Origin: Bacteroidales bacterium
GTDB taxonomy: Bacteria; Bacteroidota; Bacteroidia; Bacteroidales; JAADGE01
Direction of reading: 5' to 3'
Length of the DNA: 64,000 bases
Assembly (NCBI GenBank): GCA_021108035.1
Contig: JAIORQ010000076.1
Coordinates: 1 to 64,000 of the forward strand
Part shown: positions 26,113-35,473 of the stretch, piece by piece
Numbering within the stretch: position 1 is the stretch's first letter
How the letters are laid out: every line of letters starts with the position of its first letter
Program-made: the position numbers and the translations under genes
Notes under the pieces: generated by a model
Seen by the model: the letters and a program-made list of their open reading frames with translations, nothing else
What the model was told of the DNA's origin: nothing
Databases searched by the model: none

Positions 26113-28785
26113 CTAATCCAACCTTTTCCATTGCTTTTTATAAGCTTTACTGAAATATTTTAAAAACTTATCTCCTCCTGCATATTTTGCAATATTAGAT
26201 TTATAATTTCCGTTTGGATTTTGATTGAAATCATATGTTGCCAAATCAGTTCCCAGAGCAACTTGAACATCTTTTGAATATTTACTCTTTGCTTGTCTTC
26301 TGCTGACTTCCTTCAATAAATTTATTGCTTTTTCAAATTCTTTATTATGATTATAAAAACCTGCCGAATAAATAATAAAATCCGTATTATTTGCTGATAT
26401 AAAATCATATAAAGGTGTGTGTGAAATTCCGAATTTTCTTATTGCTTGAGCTTTATGATAAGTCTCGGCTGACATATATTCCTCAAGGGCAGATTTGTAA
26501 TTCTTTCTTTTAATATTATTATTTACAGCACTAACCTTTTTGGAATAATTTACTGCCGATGAAATATAATCTTTTTTATTTTTTGCTTGCTTGGTATCAA
26601 TTTCACATTGAAAATAACTGACGGCATAGGACAAAGCATCATTAAGTTTATTATCCGCCGAAATATATTTTCTGTCTGCTATAAGATCCAGTGCTTCTTG
26701 GTAATAATTATTATAATCATTTTGTGCATTAATGCATTCGCGTTTAAAAATCTGCCCTTTAAGATCAGAAACTGCATTATTTACAATATTATCTTCTAAA
26801 GAATACTTTGTTACAAGAGCTTTTGCATCGTTATATAACTGTTTGGCAATCTTTAAATTATTTACTTTAACTTTATTTTTGCCTTCATCTGTTATATTTA
26901 AGACCAAACTATTAGCAGACTCTTCAATATATTTTCGTAAATTTATGTTTGCTCTTATTGAATAACTTTTCTCAATTTGTTTTGCATTATCATATTTACT
27001 GAGAGCTTCTTTATAATTTCCTGAAGTATTATATGAATTTCCGTCTTCAATAAATCCTGCGTATATCGACTGTTTTATATCTAAAAATAAACGATCTTCA
27101 CTTAAATCTTGTTTCAAATTATATTTTTTTCTGTATGCAATTGCTTTTTCGATTTTCCTTTCTGCTTCATAATTTTTGCCTGATCTGAATATTTGTTCTG
27201 CATCATTAATATATAAAGTGTAAATACCGGTTCTTGCATTAAAGTATCCTTTGTTCAACTCATCAGTACAATTTATTTCACGATAATTTTTACAAATTCG
27301 GGATGCTTGATTATATTCTAAAACAGCCTTATCAAAACTTCTCTTCAAAGTTAATTGATCTCCTCTTTCCACATAAATAAAATACAAATCTGAAATACGT
27401 TCTGCAACTTGAGAATTATCAGGTATAAAAGCCCTGCTGTTTTCTGCAAAATCTATTGCAGCTTTAATAATACGTTCTGCTTCTTGTAGATTTTTATTGC
27501 TTAAATTAATATCAATATCATTTAAGATTATTTTATACTTACCGTTCACGGCACGAGACATTTCAACATCCATATTAGATCGACAAATCACTTCCGGAAA
27601 ATCTCTGCAAATATCTCTTGCTCTTTGAAGAATACTTATTGCTTCATCATATCTTCCGGTATTATTCAATTCTCCGGCATCCAACAAGAAATCATTATAA
27701 ATCCCTCTTGCCAATTCAACAGTTTGCATCTTTGTTTCCTGATCCGGATTCATTCCTCTTATTTCAAAAATTTTATTTACAGCTTTATCAATATAACCGC
27801 TGTTATAATATAATCTTGCCAATTGAAAATGAGAAGGTGCAAACATCGGATTAACTTCCAATGATTTATTAAAATAGTAATCTGCTTTACTCGGATTATG
27901 CCTTGCCAACATTTCTATTCCTCTTTCATAATATATTTGATCTAAATTTTCCAAAATATCAGTACACACATCTCTTAAAGCTTTAGCTTTATTATTAATA
28001 TTAGATAACTTATTTTTTAAACCTTTAGGATCATTTGCATTTAACGGCAAACTTTTGAAAAATGATTTTTGCCTGACAGAATTAACATAAGCCGTCACAT
28101 TATTAGCTGTATCTCTCAGTATATAAATATCATTCAAATTCTCCAAATGAATTAAATAATCTCTGTCTGAATTAATATTATTGAGATATCTTAATTTGTT
28201 TCTTGCAATAAGATTTTCATTATAATATTTATCAATGAGATTAACTTTGCGATCAAATTGCTGCTTATTTTGTTGTGTGTAATCAAACACTTTATCAGTT
28301 AATCTTATCTTATTGTTATTTGCTTGAACAGAATCGTTTACAGTCATATTTACAATCGTTACATTATTCCCGGAAACGGAAACATCATTGAACATAAACT
28401 CGTTTACAACTGTATTTCCTCTTAACCACTTTAATGTAAAAGAGGTTTTACCCGGAATCAATGTTTCTCCTACATCAAATTCTCTATACATTTTATCTCC
28501 TGAAATAGTAATATCCCTTAATTTTACAATGAACTCAAGTTTATTTCCTCGTCTTAATATTTGCCTTCTTTGCTTATAGGAAAATGTTAAACTGACATTT
28601 GAAACAGGTTTATTGTAAGCTTTGGCAATCTTTGTAAATATCATTTTCTTGATATCACTTTCTCCTTGCCTGTATCTCATCAAAAAAGATTGTGTATCTT
28701 CTTTATCAAAAATAATTTGGCTTTGTCCGAAGACTGAAGATGATAACATTAAAAAAATAAAAATTAATAAGAATGTATTTTTCAT
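26113..28785 (-). CDS. Secreted TPR-rich protein
   Basis: The 890-residue product has a signal peptide cleaved near residue 20 (VFGQ), an N-terminal beta-rich region (about 22-175), then a long alpha-helical region with degenerate tetratricopeptide units; the clearest is around residues 290-350 (PSKADYYFNKSLEVNP). Asn, Lys and Tyr are abundant. It is probably periplasmic or outer-membrane-associated and acts as a protein scaffold; I do not recognise a specific family. It is convergent with the RAYT gene and divergent from serC, with no cotranscribed partner. Confidence 0.82.
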   Translation of the reverse strand: MKNTFLLIFIFLMLSSSVFGQSQIIFDKEDTQSFLMRYRQGESDIKKMIFTKIAKAYNKPVSNVSLTFSYKQRRQILRRGNKLEFIVKLRDITISGDKMYREFDVGETLIPGKTSFTLKWLRGNTVVNEFMFNDVSVSGNNVTIVNMTVNDSVQANNNKIRLTDKVFDYTQQNKQQFDRKVNLIDKYYNENLIARNKLRYLNNINSDRDYLIHLENLNDIYILRDTANNVTAYVNSVRQKSFFKSLPLNANDPKGLKNKLSNINNKAKALRDVCTDILENLDQIYYERGIEMLARHNPSKADYYFNKSLEVNPMFAPSHFQLARLYYNSGYIDKAVNKIFEIRGMNPDQETKMQTVELARGIYNDFLLDAGELNNTGRYDEAISILQRARDICRDFPEVICRSNMDVEMSRAVNGKYKIILNDIDINLSNKNLQEAERIIKAAIDFAENSRAFIPDNSQVAERISDLYFIYVERGDQLTLKRSFDKAVLEYNQASRICKNYREINCTDELNKGYFNARTGIYTLYINDAEQIFRSGKNYEAERKIEKAIAYRKKYNLKQDLSEDRLFLDIKQSIYAGFIEDGNSYNTSGNYKEALSKYDNAKQIEKSYSIRANINLRKYIEESANSLVLNITDEGKNKVKVNNLKIAKQLYNDAKALVTKYSLEDNIVNNAVSDLKGQIFKRECINAQNDYNNYYQEALDLIADRKYISADNKLNDALSYAVSYFQCEIDTKQAKNKKDYISSAVNYSKKVSAVNNNIKRKNYKSALEEYMSAETYHKAQAIRKFGISHTPLYDFISANNTDFIIYSAGFYNHNKEFEKAINLLKEVSRRQAKSKYSKDVQVALGTDLATYDFNQNPNGNYKSNIAKYAGGDKFLKYFSKAYKKQWKRLD

Positions 28786-28920
28786 ATCCTATATTTTTAA
28801 AAACATTTTATTTAAAAATAAAATTCTGATAAAAATCATTCAAAAACAGTTCCGTTATTTGTTAAATTTTTGCAAATTTGCAAAAATGATTTTAACAATA
28901 TAAATTTAATATCAATAAAT

Positions 28921-29979
28921 ATGAAAAAACATAATTTTTATGCAGGTCCGTCAATATTGCCTCAAAAAGCAATTGATGAAACAATAAAGGCATTACAAAA
29001 TTTTGCAGGAACAGGATTAACTCTTGCTTCTGTTTCACACAGATCAAAAGAATTTGATGCTGTTATGAATGATGCTGTTGCAATGTTTAAAGAATTATTG
29101 GATATACCTGAAGGTTATTCGGTATTGTTTCTCGGTGGCGGTGCAAGTACACAATTTGCAATGATACCTTATAACTTGATGAAGAAAAAAGCCATGTATG
29201 TGAATACAGGAACTTGGGCAACAAAAGCCATTAAAGAAGCAAAAATGTTCGGCGAAGTTATTGAAATTAAAAATGATGATTTCTTCTCTATTCCAAAAGA
29301 TTATGACATTCCCGATGATATAGATTATCTTCATATCACAACAAATAATACAATTTACGGAACAGAACTTCTTGAAGATCTTGATGTAAATGTACCTTTG
29401 ATTGCTGATATGTCATCTGATATTTTCAGCAGGAAAGTTGATGTATCAAAATATGCAATAATTTACGGCGGTGCACAAAAAAATTTGGCACCTGCAGGTG
29501 TAACTTTTGTTATTATAAAAAATGATATATTAGGAAAAACAGATCGTAAGATTCCCTCAATGTTAAATTATCAAACACATATTGATAAAAACTCAATGTT
29601 CAACACACCTCCGGTAATTCCTGTTTTTACGGCTTTGCAAACATTAAAATGGATTAAAGCAAACGGCGGAGTTGAAGGAATGAATAAAAGAAATACAGAA
29701 AAAGCCGACACATTATATAATGAAATAGAAAGAAATAAATTATTTAAAGGAACTGTAGCTAAAGAAGACCGTTCAATAATGAACATTTGTTTTATAATGA
29801 ATGATGAATTTAAAGAATTAGAAAGTCAGTTTGGCGAATTTGCAGCATCCAAAGGAATGATTGGTATTAAAGGACATCGTTCAGTAGGCGGTTTCCGTGC
29901 ATCAATTTATAATGCAATGTCAATTGACAGTATTAATGCATTGGTTGATGTTATGAAGGAATTTGAAGGGAAATATTAG
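28921..29979 (+). CDS. serC: Phosphoserine aminotransferase
   Basis: The start at 28921 ([11 protein letters not shown]) is used because the family N-terminus begins here; the in-frame extension upstream is unlikely. The 352-residue product has the class V aminotransferase fold: [18 protein letters not shown] for PLP phosphate, and the Schiff-base lysine in [12 protein letters not shown] (about residue 190). The C-terminal [15 protein letters not shown] segment is diagnostic. It converts 3-phosphohydroxypyruvate and glutamate to phosphoserine. In related genomes it is followed directly by serA and a DUF1015 gene; here these are pushed apart by inserted genes. Confidence 0.97.
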   Translation: MKKHNFYAGPSILPQKAIDETIKALQNFAGTGLTLASVSHRSKEFDAVMNDAVAMFKELLDIPEGYSVLFLGGGASTQFAMIPYNLMKKKAMYVNTGTWATKAIKEAKMFGEVIEIKNDDFFSIPKDYDIPDDIDYLHITTNNTIYGTELLEDLDVNVPLIADMSSDIFSRKVDVSKYAIIYGGAQKNLAPAGVTFVIIKNDILGKTDRKIPSMLNYQTHIDKNSMFNTPPVIPVFTALQTLKWIKANGGVEGMNKRNTEKADTLYNEIERNKLFKGTVAKEDRSIMNICFIMNDEFKELESQFGEFAASKGMIGIKGHRSVGGFRASIYNAMSIDSINALVDVMKEFEGKY

Positions 29980-29980
29980 T

Positions 29981-30248
29981 AAAGTTAGTGAATTAGTAAT
30001 TTAGTGAATTTAGCGGAAGCGTAGAGATACTAAATTTGAGTATAATTTGAAATATTACAATAAATATTATTCCGTCAAATTATATAATCACAAAACAAAT
30101 TATTGTCCGGAATCCAAATTTATTATTGACTATTTTACTAAAACCCTATATCACTAATTTACTATCTTACTAAATGACTATATCACTAAATGACTATATC
30201 ACTAAACTACTATATCACTAAATGACTATATCACTAAATTACTGACAG
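29981..30248. repeat. AT-rich short-repeat arm left of S23 gene 1
   Basis: The segment begins with gttagtgaattagtaattt-type units (29984-30011) and ends in units of the opposite strand sense, including four tandem 16-bp copies of tgactatatcactaaa-like sequence (about 30174-30240). No gene is seen. It mirrors the arm on the other side of the S23 gene. Confidence 0.75.
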
Positions 30249-30659
30249 ATGAAAAAAACATATTCAAATAAAACCGGTGTTTTTGATTTTGAGAGTTTAG
30301 AACTTTATCAAAAAGCATTAGAATATATTGATTTTGTTTTTGAATTGACAAAGAAGTTTCCGAAAGAAGAAATGTTTGGTCTCACTTCACAGTTCAGAAG
30401 AGCTGCTGATTCAATTGCTTTAAATCTTGGAGAAGGATATGGTGAAACATTCGGTTTATTTTTCAGATATATGAAAATTGTAGCAGGTTCTACAAGAGAA
30501 TGTGTAGTTTGTACAACATTAGCATACAGAAGAAAATATATAACAGAAACAGAAAAAAATAAATCAAGAGAAAAATTAGTTGAATTATCAAAAATGTCAT
30601 CAGGACTAAAAAAGTATGTAAGAAAAAAAGAAGCAGAAGCGAACCAAAGAGTGAAATAG
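30249..30659 (+). CDS. Four-helix-bundle protein (S23/IVS family)
   Basis: The 136-residue product is all-helical, with the family signature FGLTSQFRRAADSIALNLGEG near residues 39-60. Members were first seen inside intervening sequences of 23S rRNA genes and are related to the bAvd accessory protein of diversity-generating retroelements; their own role is unsettled. The gene sits between serC and serA and is framed on both sides by inverted arms of short AT-rich repeats, so it looks like an inserted cassette. The C-terminus is very basic, which fits nucleic-acid binding. Confidence 0.9.
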   Translation: MKKTYSNKTGVFDFESLELYQKALEYIDFVFELTKKFPKEEMFGLTSQFRRAADSIALNLGEGYGETFGLFFRYMKIVAGSTRECVVCTTLAYRRKYITETEKNKSREKLVELSKMSSGLKKYVRKKEAEANQRVK

Positions 30660-30875
30660 GATTAGTAAAATAGTAAATTAGTAAAAATAGTAAAATAGTA
30701 AATTAGTAAGAATAGTAAAGCATGATTCTAAAAAAACTATTTCACTAAATAACTTAAACCCTAGTTCACTAAATTACAATAATCCTATTTCACTAAATTA
30801 CTATTTTACTAAATAACTAATTTACTATTTTTACTAACTCACTATTTTTACTAATTTACTAAATAACTATTTGAC
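30660..30875. repeat. AT-rich short-repeat arm right of S23 gene 1
   Basis: Units of agtaaaatagtaaatt (30661-30715) are followed by units of the opposite sense (actaaattacta, actatttcactaa) to about 30870. Together with the left arm this makes long imperfect inverted repeats around the S23 gene. The serA start codon follows directly. Confidence 0.75.
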
Positions 30876-31796
30876 ATGAAAATAACAGTAGCAACAGAAA
30901 AACCATTTGCTCCAGCAGCAGTTGGGCGAATAAAGAAAGCAGCAGAAGATGCAGGATACGAATTTGCATTACTGGAAAATTATACAGATAAGCAAGATTT
31001 TATCAATGCAGCGAGAGATACAGACGCATTAATTATTAGAAGTGATAAAGCAACAAGAGAAGTTATTGAAGCAACCGACAGATTGAAAGTTATTGTAAGA
31101 GCCGGAGCAGGTTATGATAATATAGATTTGGAAGCAGCAACTGAAAAAGGTATTGTTGCAATGAACACACCCGGACAAAATTCAAATGCAGTTGCTGAAT
31201 TAGCAATGGGGATGGCTGTATTAATGGCCAGAGGAAAATACAACGGAAAATCCGGAACTGAATTATTAGGTAAAAAAATGGGTATTCATGCTTATGGAAA
31301 TGTTGGTAAACGAGTAGCAACCATAGCAAAAGGTTTCGGAATGGAAGTATTTGCTTATGATGCCTTTGTTTCTAAAGAAGATATTGAAAAAGACGGTGTA
31401 AAAGTATTAGATTCTGCTGATGAATTATATAAAATTTGTCAATATGTTTCTTTGCATATTCCTGCAAATGAGGATACAAAGCAATCAATAGATTATAAAT
31501 TACTGTCAAAAATGCCGGAAGGTGCAGTACTTATAAATACTGCCAGAAAAGAGGTTATTAATGAAGATGAAATGATTAAACTTATGAACGAAAGAAATGA
31601 TTTTACTTATATTTCTGATATTGCTCCGGATAAGAGAACAGAATTTGAAGAAAAATTTGAAAATCAAGTATTCTTTACACCAAAGAAGTCAGGAGCACAA
31701 ACTGTAGAAGCAAATTTGAATGCAGCTTTTGCATCTGCCACTCAAATTATTAATTATTTTGAAAACGGTGATACTACTTTTCAGGTGAATAAGTAA
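30876..31796 (+). CDS. serA: D-3-phosphoglycerate dehydrogenase, short form
   Basis: The 306-residue product is a D-2-hydroxyacid dehydrogenase with the substrate-site segment RAGAGYDNID, the nucleotide-binding loop HAYGNVGKRVA, the conserved INTARKEV with catalytic Arg, and the Asp/Glu region DIAPDKRTEF. Where most family members have the catalytic His, this one reads TPKKSGAQT, a variant I associate with Bacteroidota SerA. There is no ACT regulatory domain, so serine feedback is not expected. It makes 3-phosphohydroxypyruvate for SerC. The gene is separated from serC by the S23 cassette. Confidence 0.88.
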   Translation: MKITVATEKPFAPAAVGRIKKAAEDAGYEFALLENYTDKQDFINAARDTDALIIRSDKATREVIEATDRLKVIVRAGAGYDNIDLEAATEKGIVAMNTPGQNSNAVAELAMGMAVLMARGKYNGKSGTELLGKKMGIHAYGNVGKRVATIAKGFGMEVFAYDAFVSKEDIEKDGVKVLDSADELYKICQYVSLHIPANEDTKQSIDYKLLSKMPEGAVLINTARKEVINEDEMIKLMNERNDFTYISDIAPDKRTEFEEKFENQVFFTPKKSGAQTVEANLNAAFASATQIINYFENGDTTFQVNK

Positions 31797-31882
31797 TTTT
31801 TGCATTGTTTGTTAAATTACTTTATTGTTTCATTGATGCATTGTAATTTCTTTAAATTAAATGATGCAACAATATAATTAAG

Positions 31883-31890
31883 TAAATTTG
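31883..31890 (+). promoter_or_regulatory. -7 box (TAAATTTG) before the nucleotidyltransferase gene
   Basis: An exact TAnnTTTG match 35 bp before the antitoxin-like gene suggests that the toxin-antitoxin pair has its own promoter inside the serine operon. The -33 box is not evident. Confidence 0.45.
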
Positions 31891-31925
31891 TAAAAAATCA
31901 CTTCCAACAGTTTAGCATAAACATA

Positions 31926-32246
31926 ATGATAAAAACTGAAAATCAAAATACTGCAGATTTAATTAAAAAGAACATTCTTGAAACAGACAAGAATGCTGAA
32001 ATAATTCTTTACGGTTCAAGAGCAAGGGGCGATGATAAGGAAGACTCTGATTGGGATATTATTGTTTTAACCGATTATCCTGTAAGTTTTAAAATTGAAA
32101 GTAAATTTGTTAACCATCTGTATAAACTGGAATTAGAATTAGAACAAGTTTTTTCAATTTTTGTTTACTACAAAAAAGATTGGCATACAAAGCAAAGGAT
32201 TACACCTTTTTATCATAATGTAAAAAAAGAAGGAGTTTTATTATGA
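31926..32246 (+). CDS. MNT-type nucleotidyltransferase, likely antitoxin
   Basis: The 106-residue product has the minimal nucleotidyltransferase motif GSRARG (Gly30-Ser31) followed by Asp42-x-Asp44 in SDWDI, the metal-binding signature of the Pol-beta superfamily. In MntA/HepT systems the partner of this type adds AMP to the HEPN toxin and silences it. The stop overlaps the HEPN start (ATGA), so the pair is translationally coupled. It lies between serA and DUF1015. Confidence 0.9.
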   Translation: MIKTENQNTADLIKKNILETDKNAEIILYGSRARGDDKEDSDWDIIVLTDYPVSFKIESKFVNHLYKLELELEQVFSIFVYYKKDWHTKQRITPFYHNVKKEGVLL

Positions 32247-32635
32247 CCGATAAAGAAAGAGAACAATATATCAGTCATCGAATCAATTCGGCTAAAACAA
32301 CTTTTGAAGCAGCAAAATCTTTGATTGACAATGGATTTTATAATTCTGCTGTTAACAGATTATATTATTCAATATTTTATGCTGTTAATGCATTGCTTGT
32401 AAAGAATAAAATAACTGCAAGAACACACTCCGGAATTAAACAGCAATTTTCTCTTCATTTTATTAAGAACAACAAAATGGATACAAAATACGGAGAATTA
32501 TTAGCAAGACTTTTTTTTCTGAGACAAAAAGCAGATTACGATAATATATTTGAAATTACAGATGAAGATGTTGTTTCATTATTAATTCCCGTAAAAAATA
32601 TGATTAATGAAATTGAAAAATTAATAACAAACTAA
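32243..32635 (+). CDS. HEPN-domain protein (UPF0332 type), likely toxin partner
   Basis: The 130-residue helical protein has the UPF0332 HEPN pattern: SAVNRLYYSIFYAVNALL (about 34-51), a THSGIKQQF segment and LRQKADYDN (about 92-100). The canonical RX4-6H ribonuclease motif of HepT toxins is not seen, so whether it cleaves RNA is uncertain. It is coupled to the nucleotidyltransferase gene upstream. The pair may be a toxin-antitoxin or an abortive-infection module inserted in the serine operon. Confidence 0.85.
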   Translation: MTDKEREQYISHRINSAKTTFEAAKSLIDNGFYNSAVNRLYYSIFYAVNALLVKNKITARTHSGIKQQFSLHFIKNNKMDTKYGELLARLFFLRQKADYDNIFEITDEDVVSLLIPVKNMINEIEKLITN

Positions 32636-32648
32636 ATATCAAATAAAT

Positions 32649-33896
32649 ATGTCAATACTAAAACCATTCAAAGGAATAAGACCTAAAGTTGAACTTGCTG
32701 AAAAAGTTGCATCAAGACCTTATGATGTATTAAATTCGGCAGAAGCCAAAAAAGAAGCGGAAGGAAATCAGTATTCGTTTTTGCATATTAATAAACCGGA
32801 AATTGATTTACCGGAAAGTGTTGATATTCATTCTGCTGAGGTTTATGAAAAAGCAAAAAATAACTTTGAGAAGTTATTTAAAGATGCATTAATTCAGGAT
32901 GAAAAACCGTCATATTACATTTATGCCCAAACAATGTTCGGAAGAACACAGTACGGACTTGTAGCAGGTGCTTCTATTGAAGATTATGCGAACAACATAA
33001 TAAAGAAACATGAATTAACCCGCCCGGATAAAGAAGAAGACAGGATGAATCATGTGAGGGTTTCTAACATTAATGCAGGCCCTGTATTTTTTGCGTATAA
33101 AGATAATGCAACAATTGATGCAATAGTTTCAGAAAAAACAGCAAACAAACCGGAATATGATTTCACATCAAATGATGACATAAGACATCAAATGTGGGTT
33201 GTTAATAATGAAGAAACTGTTAGAAAAATTGAAGAAACTTTTGCAAACGAAGTTGAATACATTTATGTAGCAGACGGTCATCACAGAACTGCTGCTGCTG
33301 CTTTGGTAGGGAAAGAACGCAAAGGACAAAACCCGAATCATACCGGAAATGAAGAATACAACTTCTTTTTATCCGTGAATTTTCCGGCAAGCCAATTAAC
33401 TATTATTGATTATAACAGAGTGGTTAAAGACCTTAACGGATTAAGCAATGATGAGTTTATTGAAAAACTGAAATCAAGTTTTGAAATTGAAAAAGTAGGA
33501 AGTGAAGAATACAAACCTTCAAAACTTCATGAATTTTCAATGTATTTGGATAATAATTGGTATAAACTAACTGCAAAATCAGGAACTTTTAATGAAAATG
33601 ATCCTGTAGGTGTTTTAGATGTTACTATTTTAACTGAGCAAGTTTTGGCTCCGCATTTAAACATAAAAGATCTTCGTCGTTCAGAACGAATTGAATTTGT
33701 AGGAGGAATCAGAGGACTCGGTGAATTGAAAAAAAGAGTGGATTCAGGTGAAATGAAAGCAGCATTTGCATTATTTCCTGTTTCAATGGAGCAACTTATG
33801 GACATTGCTGATAATGACATGATTATGCCGCCGAAAGTAACTTGGTTTGAACCGAAATTAAGAAGCGGGTTGATTATTCACAGTCTATTGGACTAA
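32649..33896 (+). CDS. DUF1015 family protein
   Basis: The 415-residue product begins with the family pattern FKGIRPK and RPYDVLN, and carries VADGHHRTAAA (about residues 205-215), a conserved His-rich motif of unknown catalytic meaning. Length and ending fit DUF1015. In Bacteroidota this gene commonly follows serC and serA, which suggests a role in serine or phosphoserine metabolism; this is inferred from neighbourhood only. It follows the HEPN gene by 13 bp. Confidence 0.92.
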   Translation: MSILKPFKGIRPKVELAEKVASRPYDVLNSAEAKKEAEGNQYSFLHINKPEIDLPESVDIHSAEVYEKAKNNFEKLFKDALIQDEKPSYYIYAQTMFGRTQYGLVAGASIEDYANNIIKKHELTRPDKEEDRMNHVRVSNINAGPVFFAYKDNATIDAIVSEKTANKPEYDFTSNDDIRHQMWVVNNEETVRKIEETFANEVEYIYVADGHHRTAAAALVGKERKGQNPNHTGNEEYNFFLSVNFPASQLTIIDYNRVVKDLNGLSNDEFIEKLKSSFEIEKVGSEEYKPSKLHEFSMYLDNNWYKLTAKSGTFNENDPVGVLDVTILTEQVLAPHLNIKDLRRSERIEFVGGIRGLGELKKRVDSGEMKAAFALFPVSMEQLMDIADNDMIMPPKVTWFEPKLRSGLIIHSLLD

Positions 33897-33935
33897 CAAG
33901 TTAAAAAGTTATCAGTAAAAAAAACAATAAATATT

Positions 33936-34183
33936 GGCTATGGTTTAGGTATTCTTGGATGATTTTGCAATTACTGCGAAGCAGTGAAACAATAGTAACC
34001 ACAGGTATAACCTGTGGATAATCTACGAATATAAAACATCAACACCGAAAGGTGTTGAACTCCTGTCGGAGTTCTTTTTATCTATCCTGTTCCTTCCATA
34101 GGTTGCACCTATGGTTACTATTGTTAAATCCCGTTCGGGATTATTACAATATACATATTTCACAGAATACCTAAACCATAGCC
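33936..34183. mobile_element. 248-bp multi-hairpin element with nested inverted repeats
   Basis: The ends are a perfect 20-bp inverted repeat (ggctatggtttaggtattct at 33936-33955; complement at 34164-34183). Inside is a second perfect 13-bp pair (aacaatagtaacc at 33988-34000 and 34113-34125). Between them are six local hairpins: 33973-33985, 33999-34017, 34040-34057, 34057-34074, 34096-34114 and 34127-34142, each with 5- to 8-bp stems and 2- to 6-base loops. No reading frame of note is present. The form suggests a non-autonomous element moved or processed as a folded single strand, or a structured RNA. Confidence 0.75.
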
Positions 34184-34184
34184 T

Positions 34185-34218
34185 AAATATTCCGGCTGCC
34201 TGAGCAACCGGAATATTT
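34185..34218 (-). terminator. Terminator of the envelope-protein gene
   Basis: An 11-bp perfect stem (aaatattccgg at 34185-34195 and its complement at 34208-34218) lies just downstream of the minus-strand stop codon. Being symmetrical it may also stop plus-strand transcription coming from DUF1015. Confidence 0.6.
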
Positions 34219-34223
34219 AACAA

Positions 34224-35336
34224 CTAATTATACTGTTTTTTCTTTACATTAAAGCCGAAAGTAAGGCCGAATCGCATCCCGCTTTTAGACGGTATTACAA
34301 AAGCATTAACAGGAAAATTCATACTTCCTGATTTGAATGATTTTCCGAAAGCAAATACAAATCCTGTATGATAAGTTATATCTCCTCTGCTGTCCATACG
34401 CTTTTCAATAAGATACGGATTAGCTGTGCTGTCATTCCAATCACTTGCTAAATGCCATATATCTCCCTCTGAATATACGTTTGCTTTTTTAGTTAATCCG
34501 GCTGTGGGTCCTAATGCCAATTCCCAACCTCCGATATTATGTCTGAAACCCATAAGAATTGATAAATTCGGCATCAATAAACCTTGATCAACACCTGTAA
34601 TTGTAGGAATGAATTCAAAAAGTGCTTGAAAATTTCCGGAATTAAGATATTGAACTTCAAACTGATAACCAAACATAAACATAACAGGAATTACATCATA
34701 ACCTCCTTTATGTTTATCTTCTTGCATAATATCAGCAATAGTTCCGTGAAAATATGTCAAGCCTAATCTCGGACCTGATAGATTAAGCTTATTCTTATCA
34801 GGATTAATTAATACATTTTCATATTGTTCTTCATTGGTTAAACTTTTAATTTGATTTACTAATTCATCCATAGGAAGTTCAAACATTTCATACATAACAA
34901 TTCGAATCATAGTTTGAATTTCATTCGGATACTTTAAGAACTCTTTCACTTGTGCTTTTTCTATTTTTTCTGATTTAACATCAACTAATCTTAAAGATAA
35001 TATTATCTTATCACCATACAATTCAGCACTGCCACTCATCATTTTATCTGATTTTAACAATTTGCCTATTTCAACTAAACAAATTTTCCCGTAGCAATTA
35101 TCAATCTTTAAGTTGTGTTTTTCAACAAGGTAGGCTACATCATATCTGTCCGTAACTTCAAATTTATCAAGCTTCTCAACTTCCATCCTCATCAAATTTC
35201 CTAATTGTTTGGGTGTGTACTGTAAACCTTGCGAATCCATATTTAAAACCGTTAAACTCGGCTTCTGAGCAAATATATTCAATGATAATAAAATGAATAA
35301 ACTTGCAATAACTGAAATCTTAACAAACTTTTTCAT
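34224..35336 (-). CDS. Predicted envelope protein with C-terminal barrel-like region
   Basis: The 370-residue product has a signal peptide cleaved near residue 23 (IFAQ). Residues 25-150 look like an alpha/beta domain similar to the N-terminal TolB/CsgG-like fold that reads out FEVTDRYD and GDKIILSLRLVD segments. From about 190 on, alternating hydrophobic strands end in FGLTFGFNVKKK, as expected for an outer-membrane beta-barrel or a periplasmic beta domain. Exact function is unknown. It is monocistronic, with a good promoter at 35367-35397 and its own terminator. Confidence 0.75.
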   Translation of the reverse strand: MKKFVKISVIASLFILLSLNIFAQKPSLTVLNMDSQGLQYTPKQLGNLMRMEVEKLDKFEVTDRYDVAYLVEKHNLKIDNCYGKICLVEIGKLLKSDKMMSGSAELYGDKIILSLRLVDVKSEKIEKAQVKEFLKYPNEIQTMIRIVMYEMFELPMDELVNQIKSLTNEEQYENVLINPDKNKLNLSGPRLGLTYFHGTIADIMQEDKHKGGYDVIPVMFMFGYQFEVQYLNSGNFQALFEFIPTITGVDQGLLMPNLSILMGFRHNIGGWELALGPTAGLTKKANVYSEGDIWHLASDWNDSTANPYLIEKRMDSRGDITYHTGFVFAFGKSFKSGSMNFPVNAFVIPSKSGMRFGLTFGFNVKKKQYN

Positions 35337-35366
35337 AAGATTATAATTTAGTTTATAAAATCAAAA

Positions 35367-35397
35367 CAAAGTTATGGCAACATGATTGATTATCAAA
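35367..35397 (-). promoter_or_regulatory. Bacteroidota-type promoter of the envelope-protein gene
   Basis: On the minus strand a TTTG -33 box (35394-35397) is followed after exactly 19 bp by TAACTTTG (35367-35374), a full TAnnTTTG match, about 30 bp before the start codon. Confidence 0.78.
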
Positions 35398-35473
35398 ACG
35401 GATATTTGCAATAAGATTTGAAATCCTACGGATATAAACAAATATTTTACTTATATAGATATGAAGATTTTGG

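Noticed and set aside
30131-30243. Tandem 16-bp repeats read as a CRISPR array
   Set aside because: Units are contiguous without spacers and the arms on the two sides of the S23 gene are inverted, which fits simple repeats.
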